A DNA stretch of 64,000 bases from CAVUFH01 sp963740835 (GCA_963740835.1 CAVUFH010000003.1:992001-1056000); one strand, 5' to 3'; shown: positions 42,650-51,859, counted from the first letter of the stretch. Made by a program: numbers and translations. Notes: generated by a model from the letters alone, not told the origin.

Positions 42650-43012
42650 GTGACCGACAACGCGGTTGATCTCGCCGTCGGTGTGCGCGTGTTCGCGGCA
42701 CCACCCGTCCGCGGCACGTGGCGCCGGCTCTCCTCGCCCGACGACGTGCTGGCGCTCATGGACACCACCGCGGAAGGTGTCGTCGCGTGCGTGGGTGACG
42801 CCGGAGCCACGTTCCTCGCGCCGATCTTCGACGAGCTCACCGCGATCGTGTGCCTCTCGGGCACGCCGCTGTCGCACATCGGGATCGTGAGCCGCGAGTA
42901 CCAGGTGCCGTGCGTGATGTCGGCGGAGTTCCACGATGGTGAGCCGGCTGACGGCGACGTGATCGAGATCGACTGCAGCGCCGAACCCGGCGTCGTCCGG
43001 CGCGCTCGATGA
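42650..43012 (+). CDS. Stand-alone PEP-utilising enzyme mobile (phosphohistidine) domain
   Basis: A 120-residue protein that consists of just the swivelling phosphohistidine domain found in pyruvate phosphate dikinase, PEP synthase and rifampin phosphotransferase. The motif SGTPLSHIGIVSREYQVPCV (His in SHIG) matches the phosphorylated-His site, followed by GEPADGDVIEID. There is no ATP-grasp or TIM-barrel part here. A free domain of this kind needs a partner for phosphate transfer; the downstream 375-residue protein is the obvious candidate. GTG start. Confidence 0.85.
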   Translation: MTDNAVDLAVGVRVFAAPPVRGTWRRLSSPDDVLALMDTTAEGVVACVGDAGATFLAPIFDELTAIVCLSGTPLSHIGIVSREYQVPCVMSAEFHDGEPADGDVIEIDCSAEPGVVRRAR

Positions 43013-43031
43013 ACCGTCGCGTGAGCACGCC

Positions 43032-44159
43032 GTGACCGTGCCGCTCGGTGACGGCTGGGACCGCGACACGCTCAACCATTGGCTCCGGTACCACAGCGAG
43101 ATTTCCTACGCCCTCACGATGCAGCGCACCGCGCTCGAATCGGCGCTCATCCCGGTGACGGCGTACATCGTCATCGCGTGCGTCGAGTGTTATCGCCGCT
43201 ATCCGGAGATGGTGCGCGAGATCGCGGCCAAGATGCCGCCGGAGGAGATCGGTCGCGCCGGACATGAGTTCGCGAACCAGATCGACCCCGTTCACCTCTG
43301 GGCGGTCCCGAACTTCACGCTGCTGGGCCGCACGGTCCTCACCGGCGCGGGGGTTATCGACCCGGACCGCGTGGTCGACGAGCTCGCACCGGTCGTCGAC
43401 TTCTGGGAACGGGCCGCGCGCGCCTATCGGTTCGACGACGGCACGCACCAAGCGTGGGATGCCGGCGGTCACGCGACCCCGTATCGCGACCACGTCGACG
43501 CCATCGTCAGCGGCTGCCGTCCGGTGCAGAGCGACGAAGAACGCGCGCGCATGTCGCGCCTGAACGCGCTCGTGACGTCGTACCTCTTCTTGCTCTGGTT
43601 CGACACGCGCTCCGGCTACCAGGACACCGGGCCGTACCGGCTCCCAGACGGCCGCGTCATGCTGCTGCGGTCGTTCAACCGGCTCGGCGTCTCGCACTTC
43701 CCCTGGAGCGCCGAGGTGTCGACCGGCTTACCGTATTCCGATGTGCTCGCCGCGTTCGTGCTCGACGGAGTCGACCTGCGCGTCACCGACTTCGGCACGT
43801 CGATCACGCAGCCGCAGGACTACCTCCCGCACGTCGTCGCGTTCGGCCTCTTCGACATCTCGAACGCTGATCTCCAACCGATCAACGACAGCGGAGCCGA
43901 CAACCTCGCGGCCACCGCGAAGCAGGCGCAGCGCGCGCTGTATCGGAAGATCGCGGCGATGGAACGGCGCGACAAGATCAACGCCGGCGCGTACGTCTAC
44001 TTCACGTTCCTGCGCCCGTTCGCGGAGTACGCAGGCGTCGAACTCGATTGGACCGTGCCGCGCGACAGCCTCGACCTCTACCCGTTCCTCGAGCTGATCG
44101 AAGGCGGGGTCGAGCCGATGGAGCAGGAACCCTCGACGTACTACCCGCCTATCCCGTGA
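43032..44159 (+). CDS. Conserved-looking protein of unknown function
   Basis: A 375-residue soluble protein, not recognised. It is rich in aromatic residues and Asp/Arg, with features such as LNHWLRYHSEISYALT near the start. It also has FDTRSGYQDTGPYRLPDGRV in the middle and a long helix AATAKQAQRALYRKIAAME. No transmembrane segment, signal or nucleotide loop is seen. GTG start is 19 bases after the phosphohistidine-domain gene, and its stop overlaps the next GTG, so the three genes form one operon. It may be the catalytic or acceptor partner of that domain. Confidence 0.75.
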   Translation: MTVPLGDGWDRDTLNHWLRYHSEISYALTMQRTALESALIPVTAYIVIACVECYRRYPEMVREIAAKMPPEEIGRAGHEFANQIDPVHLWAVPNFTLLGRTVLTGAGVIDPDRVVDELAPVVDFWERAARAYRFDDGTHQAWDAGGHATPYRDHVDAIVSGCRPVQSDEERARMSRLNALVTSYLFLLWFDTRSGYQDTGPYRLPDGRVMLLRSFNRLGVSHFPWSAEVSTGLPYSDVLAAFVLDGVDLRVTDFGTSITQPQDYLPHVVAFGLFDISNADLQPINDSGADNLAATAKQAQRALYRKIAAMERRDKINAGAYVYFTFLRPFAEYAGVELDWTVPRDSLDLYPFLELIEGGVEPMEQEPSTYYPPIP

Positions 44160-45037
44160 CCGCGCGCCCGGCCGACGAGGCGCCGCACACGCCGGAGTCG
44201 CAGCCGGGTTGGTCGGATGCCTGGCAGCTCGACGCCGCGAACGCAGACGGTGTCGGCCTCACGCTGCGGCTCGAGTGCTACCCGAACGAGCGCGTCGCAT
44301 GGTTCTGGACGTACCTCGTGGTCCCCGAACGCGACGGCCCGATCGTCGTGCGCGACCACGAGGTCACGTTGCCGCGGCAAGGCCTCGAGATCCGCGCCGA
44401 AGGCCTGTGGGCCGACCTGTGGTGCGAGACACCACTCGAGCACTGGACCTACGGACTCGAAGCGTTCGCGGTCGCGCTCGACGACGCCGAAGCCGCGCTC
44501 ACTGGTGAGATCGGCGAGCGGCTCCCGATCGGCCTCGACATCGAGTGGGAGACCGACGGGCCGATCCAGAGCGTGCCGGACGACTGGCCGGTCGACCAGT
44601 ACGCAGCGCCGGGCATCATCCACGGTGACGTGCTGCTCGGGCGCGAACGTTTCGAGCTCGACGCGCGTGGCCAGTACACACGCAGCTGGGGCGTACGGAG
44701 GTGGCAGGATCCGGGCGCGTGGTCGCTCGCGTGTCACAGCACCGACCTCACCCTCCACGCCGAGGGATCGCCCGACGGCCGCGTGAGCGGACGGATGCAG
44801 CGCCACCGCGGCGCCGCCGTACCGATCACCCGCGCGCGTCGTGAGGCCGGCGACACCGCACTGCGCTTCGTCTTCGACGACGATGTCGAGGTCGAAGCCG
44901 AAGTCCTCACCGGTGCACCGGTGCCCGTCACCGAGACGACCGTCCTCGACCGGGCCTTGTGCCGGTTCCAAGTTCAGGACACGCCGGCAAACGGCCTGAC
45001 GGCAAATGGTTGGTCCAGCGTCCTCGAAGCGCGCTAA
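44156..45037 (+). CDS. AttH/lipocalin-like hypothetical protein
   Basis: A 293-residue, beta-rich acidic protein. It contains GQYTRSWGVRRW (about residues 175-186), which recalls the RDHSWGxR motif of AttH/CrtC-type hydratase-fold proteins, but the match is weak. There is no signal peptide. The GTG start overlaps the previous stop, coupling it to the 375-residue protein. Function unknown. Confidence 0.7.
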   Translation: MTARPADEAPHTPESQPGWSDAWQLDAANADGVGLTLRLECYPNERVAWFWTYLVVPERDGPIVVRDHEVTLPRQGLEIRAEGLWADLWCETPLEHWTYGLEAFAVALDDAEAALTGEIGERLPIGLDIEWETDGPIQSVPDDWPVDQYAAPGIIHGDVLLGRERFELDARGQYTRSWGVRRWQDPGAWSLACHSTDLTLHAEGSPDGRVSGRMQRHRGAAVPITRARREAGDTALRFVFDDDVEVEAEVLTGAPVPVTETTVLDRALCRFQVQDTPANGLTANGWSSVLEAR

Positions 45038-45046
45038 GCAGGAGCG

Positions 45047-45541
45047 ATGTTCGAAGGCAAGCTGGTCGGGATCTACACCGCGAGCGGTGAAGGCGTGCCG
45101 ATGGTCGCGACCGATTCGATCCAGGCGGTGAAAGGGTCCGGGCTCGAAGGCGACCGGTATGCCAATGGCATCGGTCACTACTCGGCCAGGGGCGGACCGG
45201 GACGCGAGGTCACGCTCATCGAACGCGAGGCGATCGCCGCGGTCAACGCCGAACAGGGTCTGCACGTCGGCGAGCACGAAACGCGCCGCAACCTCGTCAC
45301 CGAGGGCGTCCCGCTCAATCACCTCGTCGGCGGCACGTTTCGCGTCGGCCGCGTCGTGTTCTACGGCTGCCGCCTCGCCGACCCGTGCGCGTACCTCGCT
45401 GCGCTCACCCAGAAGCCAGGGCTCGCGCGGGCACTCGCGAACCGCGCTGGTCTGCGCGCCGACATCCTCGTCGGCGGTCTCCTGCAAGTCGGTGACACGA
45501 TCGTCGAAGTCGAGGCGGCCGAGATCGACGTGCCAGGATGA
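45047..45541 (+). CDS. MOSC domain protein
   Basis: A 164-residue single MOSC domain. It has GLEGDRYANG, REVTLIEREAIAAVN, the conserved RRNLVTEGVPLNHLVGGTF (cited in part), and the cysteine in LADPCAYL. MOSC domains bind sulfur-carrying molybdenum cofactor or transfer sulfur. A molybdoenzyme gene lies at 33530 but a link is unproven. Starts nine bases after the previous stop. Confidence 0.9.
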   Translation: MFEGKLVGIYTASGEGVPMVATDSIQAVKGSGLEGDRYANGIGHYSARGGPGREVTLIEREAIAAVNAEQGLHVGEHETRRNLVTEGVPLNHLVGGTFRVGRVVFYGCRLADPCAYLAALTQKPGLARALANRAGLRADILVGGLLQVGDTIVEVEAAEIDVPG

Positions 45542-45545
45542 CCCG

Positions 45546-45929
45546 GTGGACACCGACCCCCGTACCATCGCTCTCGTCATCGCGCGTGGCCGCGTCGTCT
45601 TCGGCCTCCTGAGCCTCGTCGTTCCGGGTCTCGTCGCGAAAGTCGTGCTTGGGTCGAGCTCGCCGACTTCGCGCGCGCTGCTCCGCATGGTCGGTATTCG
45701 CGACATCGCGCTCGGAGTCGGCGCGATCACGTGCCTCAAGGAAGAGACGCAGGACGCCGAGTGGGTCGCGATGGGCGCGCTTGCCGATGCCGGCGATTCC
45801 GTCGCGATGTGGCTGGCGCCCATCGGTTGGCGCCGCGTCGCCAACGCGCTGTTTGCCAAGGGCGCCGCGATCGTCGGCATCCTCTGCGCCCGCCGGCTCG
45901 CCGACCAGCGCACCGCCGTCAACGAGTAA
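45546..45929 (+). CDS. Small membrane protein (DUF4267-like)
   Basis: A 127-residue protein with about three hydrophobic segments (e.g. VVFGLLSLVVPGLVAKVVLG, ALRMVGIRDIALGVGAI-like stretch). The central RMVGIRDIALG and LADAGDSVAM motifs resemble the DUF4267-type actinobacterial family. GTG start four bases after the MOSC stop. Function unknown. Confidence 0.7.
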   Translation: MDTDPRTIALVIARGRVVFGLLSLVVPGLVAKVVLGSSSPTSRALLRMVGIRDIALGVGAITCLKEETQDAEWVAMGALADAGDSVAMWLAPIGWRRVANALFAKGAAIVGILCARRLADQRTAVNE

Positions 45930-45943
45930 GCGCCCGGCGCGCT

Positions 45944-47401
45944 TCAGAAGTCAATGCCTGACAGCGCGGGTATCCACTTGCCCGCGCGGGTGACGGCTTC
46001 TCGCCATCGGGCACGGTCGAGGGTGCCGTCCGGTTCGACGCGCGCGCGCGGTGACCACGTACCGGCGAGGTCGGCGACCGATCCGTGGTGACCCACGGCG
46101 AGTCCGGCCATGAGGGCGGCGCCGAGGGTGGTGGCCTCGATGACGGGTGAGATCTCGACCGGGCGTTGCGTCGTGTTGGCGAGCGCTTGGACGAACGTGG
46201 GATTCTCGGTCATGCCGCCGTCGACGCGCAGCGTCGGGATCGCGACGCCGGCGTCCGCTTCGGCCGCGTCGACGAGATCGGCGCCGCGTTGCGCGATCCC
46301 TTCGAGCACGGCGCGGACGATGTGCGCGCGCGTCGTGCCGCGGGTGAGCCCGAACAGCGCGCCCCGTGCGCCGTAGTCCCACACGGGGGTGCCGAGGCCG
46401 AGCAGCGCGGGAACGAACGTGACGCCGTCGGTGTCGGGAACGGATGCCGCGAGGTCGTGGGATTCAGCACTGGAGGCGATGATCTGGAGATCGTCGCGGA
46501 GCCACTGCACGCTGGTGCCGGCCGCGAGCATGATCGCTTCGATGCCGTACGTCGCGCGGCCGTGTTCGCGCCAGGCGATGATGGGGAAGGTGCCGTGCTT
46601 GCCCCGTTCGGAGAACGCGGGCGGGGTGGTTCCGAGTGTGAGATCGAGCATGGCGCCGGTACCGAAGGTGATCTTGGCGTCACCGTGATGCACGCCGCCC
46701 TGGCCGATCAGTGAGGCTTGCTGATCGCCGAGGATGGCCGCGATCGGTGGCGCGCCGGGGAGGGCGGTTGCCGGGGCGATGACGCCGGTGGAGTCGACGA
46801 TCGCCGGCATCAGCCGTCGGGGGATGCCGAGGATTTCGAGCGTCTTCGGCTCCCAGTCCGCATGGTCGGTCGTGCGCTGAAGGCCGGTGACCGCGGCGTT
46901 CGTCGCGTCAGTGACGTGCACGCTTCCGTTCGTGAGCGCCCAGGTGATCCACGTGTCGACGGTGCCGAAGCGGAGGTCGCGGCCGCGGCCGGGGTCGAAC
47001 TGGTCGAGCAGCCACTTCGCCTTCGTTGCCGACTGGTTGGGCGCGAGGCGCAGGCCTTGTGCGCGCAAGCCCAGGCACTCGCCGACGGTCCGGAGGTCCT
47101 GCCAGCCGATGCCGGGCCCGATCGGCTGACTCGTGTCGCGATCCCACACGATCACCGACGCGCGTTGATCGGAGATGCCCACCGCGTCGACGGGACCGAC
47201 CGCATCCAGCGCGGCGGTGGCGATTTCGACGGTCGTCGTCGCCATCACGGTCGCGTCGAACTGCACGATGCCGTCGCTCGGAGTATCGGGCAGGAGCTCG
47301 CGGGCGACTTCGTGGGCGGTGGTGCCGTCGGCGCGAACGATCGCGGCGCGGACGCTGCTCGTGCCGATGTCGAGGACGAGCACTCGTTCGTGGGAGCTCA
47401 C
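45944..47401 (-). CDS. FGGY-family kinase, probably glycerol kinase
   Basis: A 485-residue FGGY carbohydrate kinase. It has the ATP-binding start LVLDIGTSSVRAAIV, substrate-region GISDQRASVIVWDRDT and WQDLRT, and KITFGTGAMLDLTLG. The C-terminal motif is RVDGGMTENPTFVQ. This pattern fits glycerol kinase better than xylulokinase, as does the neighbouring glpD, but substrate is inferred. GTG start overlaps the stop of the upstream flavoprotein (GTGA). Confidence 0.85.
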   Translation of the reverse strand: MSSHERVLVLDIGTSSVRAAIVRADGTTAHEVARELLPDTPSDGIVQFDATVMATTTVEIATAALDAVGPVDAVGISDQRASVIVWDRDTSQPIGPGIGWQDLRTVGECLGLRAQGLRLAPNQSATKAKWLLDQFDPGRGRDLRFGTVDTWITWALTNGSVHVTDATNAAVTGLQRTTDHADWEPKTLEILGIPRRLMPAIVDSTGVIAPATALPGAPPIAAILGDQQASLIGQGGVHHGDAKITFGTGAMLDLTLGTTPPAFSERGKHGTFPIIAWREHGRATYGIEAIMLAAGTSVQWLRDDLQIIASSAESHDLAASVPDTDGVTFVPALLGLGTPVWDYGARGALFGLTRGTTRAHIVRAVLEGIAQRGADLVDAAEADAGVAIPTLRVDGGMTENPTFVQALANTTQRPVEISPVIEATTLGAALMAGLAVGHHGSVADLAGTWSPRARVEPDGTLDRARWREAVTRAGKWIPALSGIDF

Positions 47402-48897
47402 GGCCAGGGGAGCTCGCCGAACGGTGTGTGCAGTCCGAGCTTGCCCGGGTTGAGGATGCCGTTGGGGTCGAGCGCATCTTTCACCGCGGTGAGCACGTCG
47501 AAGCCGGCACCGAGCGCGTCGGCGACGAAGCGGGCGCGGTTGAGGCCGACGCCGTGATGGTGACTGAGCGCGCCGCCGTGCTCGAGGACGCTGCGCTGCC
47601 CGGCATCCCAGATCGCGCGGTAGTAGGCCTCGCGCTGGTCTTCGGGCGGGCGGCCGGCGAACGTGAAGTACAGGCAACCACCGTCGGTGTACGAGTGGCT
47701 CTGGTGCGCAGACGCGACGAGGGTGTGCTCGACCGCGCGCATCGCCTCGGTCGTGCGTTCGTAGATGGTGCTCAGCGCGGCCCAAGGGGCCGAGATCTCC
47801 ATCGTGTCGACGACGAAGCCGCGCTGGATCAGTGCCTCGAGCGCGGACACGTCGTTGCGGTGCTCCATCCACTGCTCGACGAGCGCAACGTCGATCGGGT
47901 CGGCCGTCGCGCACTCTTCGGCAACGACGCGCATGGTGGCGTCGACGATGTGGGCGTCACCTTCATCGAGGACGAGCAGCAGGTTGGTGTCGCCGGTGTG
48001 GTACGAGCGGTCGGCTTCGATCGCGTCGTAGAGCCGGAGCACGGCCGGTGTGGCGCCGCGCTGCACGACGCGCCGCATGACGTCGAGCGCGTCGACGAAC
48101 GACTTGAACGCGTACGCGGCACGCGCCTCCGCGGCGGGGCTCGGGTGCACGCGCAGGCGCGCGGCGACGATGACTCCCAGCGTGCCTTCGGAGCCGACGA
48201 AGAGCTGCGTGAGGTCCGGGCCGACTGCGGCGCGCGGCGCGCCGCCCGTGGTGACGGTCGTCCCGTCGGCGAGGACGACGTCGAGGCCGGTGACGATGTC
48301 CTCGATCTTCCCGTAGCGCGTCGAGAGTTGGCCCGCGCCACGGCACGCGAGCCAGCCGCCGACGGTGGACAGCGCCATCGACTGCGGCCAGTGGCCCGAT
48401 GTGACGCCGTGTTCGGCGCGCAGCTGGTCCTCGAACACGTCGCCGAAGGTGCCGGGCAGCACGTCGACGAGCATCGAGATCGGGTCGACCGCGCGAATGC
48501 CGGCGAGACCGGTGAGGTCGAGCAGCACGCCCCCGAACGCGGGCACGCTGGCGCCGCAGACGCCGCTGCGCCCGGCGGCCGCGGTGACGGGGACCCGCGC
48601 GTCATTGCACGCGCGGAGGATCTCGGCGATCTGCGCCGCGGTGTCGGGCCGCACGACGACACTTGCGCGCGCGGCGACTCGGTCGTCGAGCGCCCAGATC
48701 ATCGCGAGCGGCCACCAGTCACGGCTCGCTTCGTTCACCACTTCGGCAGCGCGCGTCACGCGTGCGCCGGTGGACGCGAGACGAGCTTCCAGCTTGTCGT
48801 CGACGTCGACGAAGCCATCGATGAGCCGCGCGCTCGCGCGACCGGCGCCGTTCGGGAACGCGATCGGCGGCGTGGGCGCGCCCCGGTTCGTCTCCAT
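47398..48897 (-). CDS. FAD-linked oxidase, alkyl-DHAP-synthase-like
   Basis: A 499-residue protein of the vanillyl-alcohol-oxidase fold. The PCMH-type FAD domain includes VVRPDTAAQIAEIL, AAAGRSGVCGA and RYGKIEDIVTGLDVVLADG. The C-terminal half ends LDPNGILNPGKLG and carries GGALSHHHGVGLNR, the HHHG motif typical of alkyldihydroxyacetone-phosphate synthase. Lies between glpD and the FGGY kinase; a similar flavoprotein-glpD neighbourhood exists in mycobacteria. True ether-lipid activity is unproven; D-lactate or glycolate oxidase-like roles are alternatives. GGGGGGAGAAC precedes the ATG. Confidence 0.85.
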   Translation of the reverse strand: METNRGAPTPPIAFPNGAGRASARLIDGFVDVDDKLEARLASTGARVTRAAEVVNEASRDWWPLAMIWALDDRVAARASVVVRPDTAAQIAEILRACNDARVPVTAAAGRSGVCGASVPAFGGVLLDLTGLAGIRAVDPISMLVDVLPGTFGDVFEDQLRAEHGVTSGHWPQSMALSTVGGWLACRGAGQLSTRYGKIEDIVTGLDVVLADGTTVTTGGAPRAAVGPDLTQLFVGSEGTLGVIVAARLRVHPSPAAEARAAYAFKSFVDALDVMRRVVQRGATPAVLRLYDAIEADRSYHTGDTNLLLVLDEGDAHIVDATMRVVAEECATADPIDVALVEQWMEHRNDVSALEALIQRGFVVDTMEISAPWAALSTIYERTTEAMRAVEHTLVASAHQSHSYTDGGCLYFTFAGRPPEDQREAYYRAIWDAGQRSVLEHGGALSHHHGVGLNRARFVADALGAGFDVLTAVKDALDPNGILNPGKLGLHTPFGELPWP

Positions 48898-48928
48898 CCC
48901 GCTGTTCTCCCCCCCGTCGGGCTCGGCG

Positions 48929-50578
48929 CTACGAAGGCTCGCGGAGCAGCGCGTCGAGCGCAGTAGCGGGCAATCCCGCCGCCTGTTGCTCCTCGCGCAC
49001 GAGCGCACGGTAGTGCTCGACCTGGCGGCGCTGCTCGCCTGCGTCCCAACCCAGCTCGCCCGCCATCAGTGCGGCCACGTCGTCGGCGGCGTCGGCGGAC
49101 AAGTCGCGCGCGAGCAGCCGGGCCCGGGTGCGCCGGGAGAGGATGTCGTCGACAGTCAATGCCATCTCGCTGCGGGCCGCGTGGATCACTTCGGCGCGGA
49201 CGTAATCGAGGCCGGGCACGATCGGCTCGCCCAGCTCGTGCTCGGCGCGTGCCAGTGCGAGCACGCTGCGGGCGTCGCCGCCGTACCTCGTGTTGAACGG
49301 GGCCGGGAGATCCGGCACGTCCCACCCGGTCGCGCCGTGGAGCCGCACCTTCTTGGTCTGGCTGCGGCCGCCGCGCTCGAGGACCTTCATGATCTCGTCG
49401 ACAGCATCCGCGGCCATACGCCGGTAGGTGGTCAGCTTGCCGCCGGTGACCGTGACGACTCGGCTCGGCGCGACCAGCACAGAGTGCCGGCGGCTGAGAT
49501 CGGCGGTGCGTTCGCTGCCGGCGTCGCGCACGAGTGGACGCAAGCCGGCCCACGTGCCGAGCACGTCGGCTTCGGTGATCCGGGTCGTGACCGAGGCGTT
49601 GATCGCGCGCAGGAGATACGCGATGTCGTCGGGTGTGCACTGCGGATCGTCGAGCGGCCCTTCGTAGTCGGTGTCGGTTGTGCCGATATACGTGAACGCG
49701 AACTCGCCGTTGCCGCGATCGCCCCACGGCACGACGAACACGGAGCGCCGGTCCTTGGGCACGGGTACGACCGCGGCGATCTGGTTGCGCACCAGTGTCC
49801 ACGGCACCGTGATGTGGATGCCTTTGGCCGGCCGGATCGTGTCCGGGTGACGACCCTCATCGATCGCACGCACATCGTCGGCCCACACGCCCGTCGCGTT
49901 CACGATCGTGCGGGCACGCACCACGAACTCCTCGTCGCCGGCGCGGACACGCGCGGCCTGAACGTGGCCGGCGCCGTCCTTTTCGATCCCGACGAGCCGC
50001 GCATAGTTCGCGACCGCGGCACCGAAGTCGGCGGCCGTCTGTGCGACCGCGAGCGTGAGCCGGGCGTCGTCCGCCTGCGCGTCGTAGTAGATGTAGGAGG
50101 CCGCGAGCCGATCGACCGGCAGGGTCGGCATGTACGTGAGCGCTTCCTCTTTCGACACGCGCTTGTGCAGCTTGCCGATGCGCACGCCGCCGGTGAGGTC
50201 GTACGCCCACATCGTGGCGCCGAGGATGCGGGCGAGCTTGCCCGGCAGCAGGCCATCGCGCGTGAACACGGGCAGGAGGAACGGGAGTACGCGCACGAGA
50301 TGGGGCGCGGTGCTGCGCAGGATCTGCCGCTCGGCGAGCGCTTCGTAGACGAGCCTGACTTCCTTCTGCTGCAGGTACCGGATGCCACCGTGGACGAGCT
50401 TCGACGATTTGGATGAAGTCCCCGACGCGAAGTCGCCTTTGTCGACGAGCGCGACGCGCAAGCCGCGCGTCGCCGCGTCGAGGGCGACGCCGGTTCCGGT
50501 GATGCCGCCGCCGATGACGAGGACGTCGAAGTCCTCGCTCGCGAGGCGGCGCAGCGCGTCCGCGCGGTTGAAGTTCAT
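48929..50578 (-). CDS. glpD: Glycerol-3-phosphate dehydrogenase (FAD, GlpD)
   Basis: A 549-residue flavoprotein that oxidises glycerol-3-phosphate to DHAP and passes electrons to the quinone pool. The FAD motif VLVIGGGITGTGVALDAATRG is at the N-terminus (cited in part: GGGITGTGVALDA), followed by DKGDFASGTSSKSSKLVHGG. The late RPLVRDAG and VTVTGGKLTTYRRMA motifs are present. First gene of the glpD-flavoprotein-kinase run on the minus strand, 31 bases from the next gene. Confidence 0.95.
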   Translation of the reverse strand: MNFNRADALRRLASEDFDVLVIGGGITGTGVALDAATRGLRVALVDKGDFASGTSSKSSKLVHGGIRYLQQKEVRLVYEALAERQILRSTAPHLVRVLPFLLPVFTRDGLLPGKLARILGATMWAYDLTGGVRIGKLHKRVSKEEALTYMPTLPVDRLAASYIYYDAQADDARLTLAVAQTAADFGAAVANYARLVGIEKDGAGHVQAARVRAGDEEFVVRARTIVNATGVWADDVRAIDEGRHPDTIRPAKGIHITVPWTLVRNQIAAVVPVPKDRRSVFVVPWGDRGNGEFAFTYIGTTDTDYEGPLDDPQCTPDDIAYLLRAINASVTTRITEADVLGTWAGLRPLVRDAGSERTADLSRRHSVLVAPSRVVTVTGGKLTTYRRMAADAVDEIMKVLERGGRSQTKKVRLHGATGWDVPDLPAPFNTRYGGDARSVLALARAEHELGEPIVPGLDYVRAEVIHAARSEMALTVDDILSRRTRARLLARDLSADAADDVAALMAGELGWDAGEQRRQVEHYRALVREEQQAAGLPATALDALLREPS

Positions 50579-50602
50579 GGTGCGTTCAGGCTACCGGGCC
50601 AC

Positions 50603-51124
50603 TCACAGGTCGCGACCGAAGAAGCGCATCGGGAAGGCGTACTCGTGCGTGGGCGGTACCTCGACGAACCCGAGTGAGTCGTAGAGCGCAATCGCACGGG
50701 TGCGCACCGGGATCACGTCGAGAAGCATGCGCCTGAAGCCGCGGTGACGCGCGACGTCCATCGATGTGACTGCGAGCCGGCGGCCGAGCCCACCGGTTCG
50801 GAACGGCTCCCGCACCCAGAGACGATTCATCTCGCACACGCGGTCGCCGAGGCGGGTGACGCCGACGCAACCCGCCGCGGCGCCGTCCACGGTCGCGACC
50901 ACGAACGCGCCGCCGCTACGCAGGAACCGGCCCGCGAAGTCGTCCCAGTCGGGAATGTGGGGGAGGATCGCCTCGAGGTTCGGATCCTCGCCCGGTCCGG
51001 CTTGCTCGATCGCGGTCGCCACTACGTACTCGCGCACGAGCTCGGTACCGAGCTCGACGTCACGCGGGGTGTCGGTGAGCTCGCGTAGCTCTTCGCCGCC
51101 CGGCCGGTCCGGCGCGGCGGGCAC
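50603..51124 (-). CDS. GNAT N-acetyltransferase
   Basis: A 173-residue GNAT protein. It contains the EMNRLWVREPFRTGGLGRRL acetyl-CoA-binding block and YDSLGFVEVPPTHEYAFPM at the C-terminus, typical of small-molecule or amino-acid acetyltransferases. GTG 51124 lies just after the rhodanese stop. Substrate unknown. Confidence 0.85.
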   Translation of the reverse strand: MPAAPDRPGGEELRELTDTPRDVELGTELVREYVVATAIEQAGPGEDPNLEAILPHIPDWDDFAGRFLRSGGAFVVATVDGAAAGCVGVTRLGDRVCEMNRLWVREPFRTGGLGRRLAVTSMDVARHRGFRRMLLDVIPVRTRAIALYDSLGFVEVPPTHEYAFPMRFFGRDL

Positions 51125-51126
51125 GC

Positions 51127-51477
51127 TCAGATGACTTCTCCGGGCGCGTCGTCGTCGCGCACGACGGGCAGCCCGGCCGCGGCCCACGCGCGCATGCCGC
51201 CGACCATGTTCGACGCTTCGAAACCCCACGAGATCAAGGCTTCGGCCGCGCGTGCGGAGCGGGCGCCGGAGCGGCACACGCACACGATCTGCTTGTTGAA
51301 CGGGATCTCGAAGCGGGCGCGCTCGAGCTCACCGAGCGGGATCCACAGCGCCCCCGGCGCGTGCCCGGCCTGCCACTCGTCGGACTCGCGCACGTCGAGC
51401 AGGACGTGGTCGCTCGAGCCGGACTCGGCGTCGACTGCATCGATCTCCGGGATCTGGCTGGGGTTGAAGATCGTCAC
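51127..51477 (-). CDS. Rhodanese-like domain protein
   Basis: A 116-residue single rhodanese domain. The active-site loop is VCRSGARSARA with the catalytic Cys, and the earlier LDVRESDEWQAGHAPGALWIP is typical. The likely role is sulfur transfer from thiosulfate or persulfide. GAGGAGACG precedes the ATG. It is followed by the acetyltransferase gene after two bases. Confidence 0.92.
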   Translation of the reverse strand: MTIFNPSQIPEIDAVDAESGSSDHVLLDVRESDEWQAGHAPGALWIPLGELERARFEIPFNKQIVCVCRSGARSARAAEALISWGFEASNMVGGMRAWAAAGLPVVRDDDAPGEVI

Positions 51478-51502
51478 CGGCGTCTCCTCGTCACGCTTTC
51501 GG

Positions 51503-51859
51503 TCAGGTTACGCGACGGTCTCTCCAGCTCCCGTCGGGCATCGGTACGCAGCCGTCGATGGGTGCGACCCAGTGGTAGCCGAGGGCTTCGGTTCCGTCAG
51601 CGCATCGAACGGTGACCCGCACGTACTCGTCGCCTTCGAATTCGTCCAGCGCTTCGAGCGACGCGCCGACGAGCGCGCAGCACCACCCGTGCACCACGTC
51701 GTCGCCCGGTCCGAAGACCGCGCCGGGATAGCCGCGCCCGGTGTCGTACAGGCGCCCGGGAACCGTCGCCGCGTGACAGTCCTGAACGTACGGCGCGATC
51801 AACGACCACGCGTCTCGACCGGGTGCGAGCGTCCCGTAGACGAAGAGGACGACACTCAC
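51503..51859 (-). CDS. Gamma-glutamylcyclotransferase-like protein
   Basis: A 118-residue member of the GGCT/AIG2-like fold. The substrate loop is FVYGTLAPGR at the N-terminus, and the catalytic-type Glu is in LDEFEGDEYVRV. Ends with VPMPDGSWRDRR. GTG start overlaps the stop of the SRPBCC gene. Substrate (gamma-glutamylamine or other) cannot be told. Confidence 0.87.
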   Translation of the reverse strand: MSVVLFVYGTLAPGRDAWSLIAPYVQDCHAATVPGRLYDTGRGYPGAVFGPGDDVVHGWCCALVGASLEALDEFEGDEYVRVTVRCADGTEALGYHWVAPIDGCVPMPDGSWRDRRVT

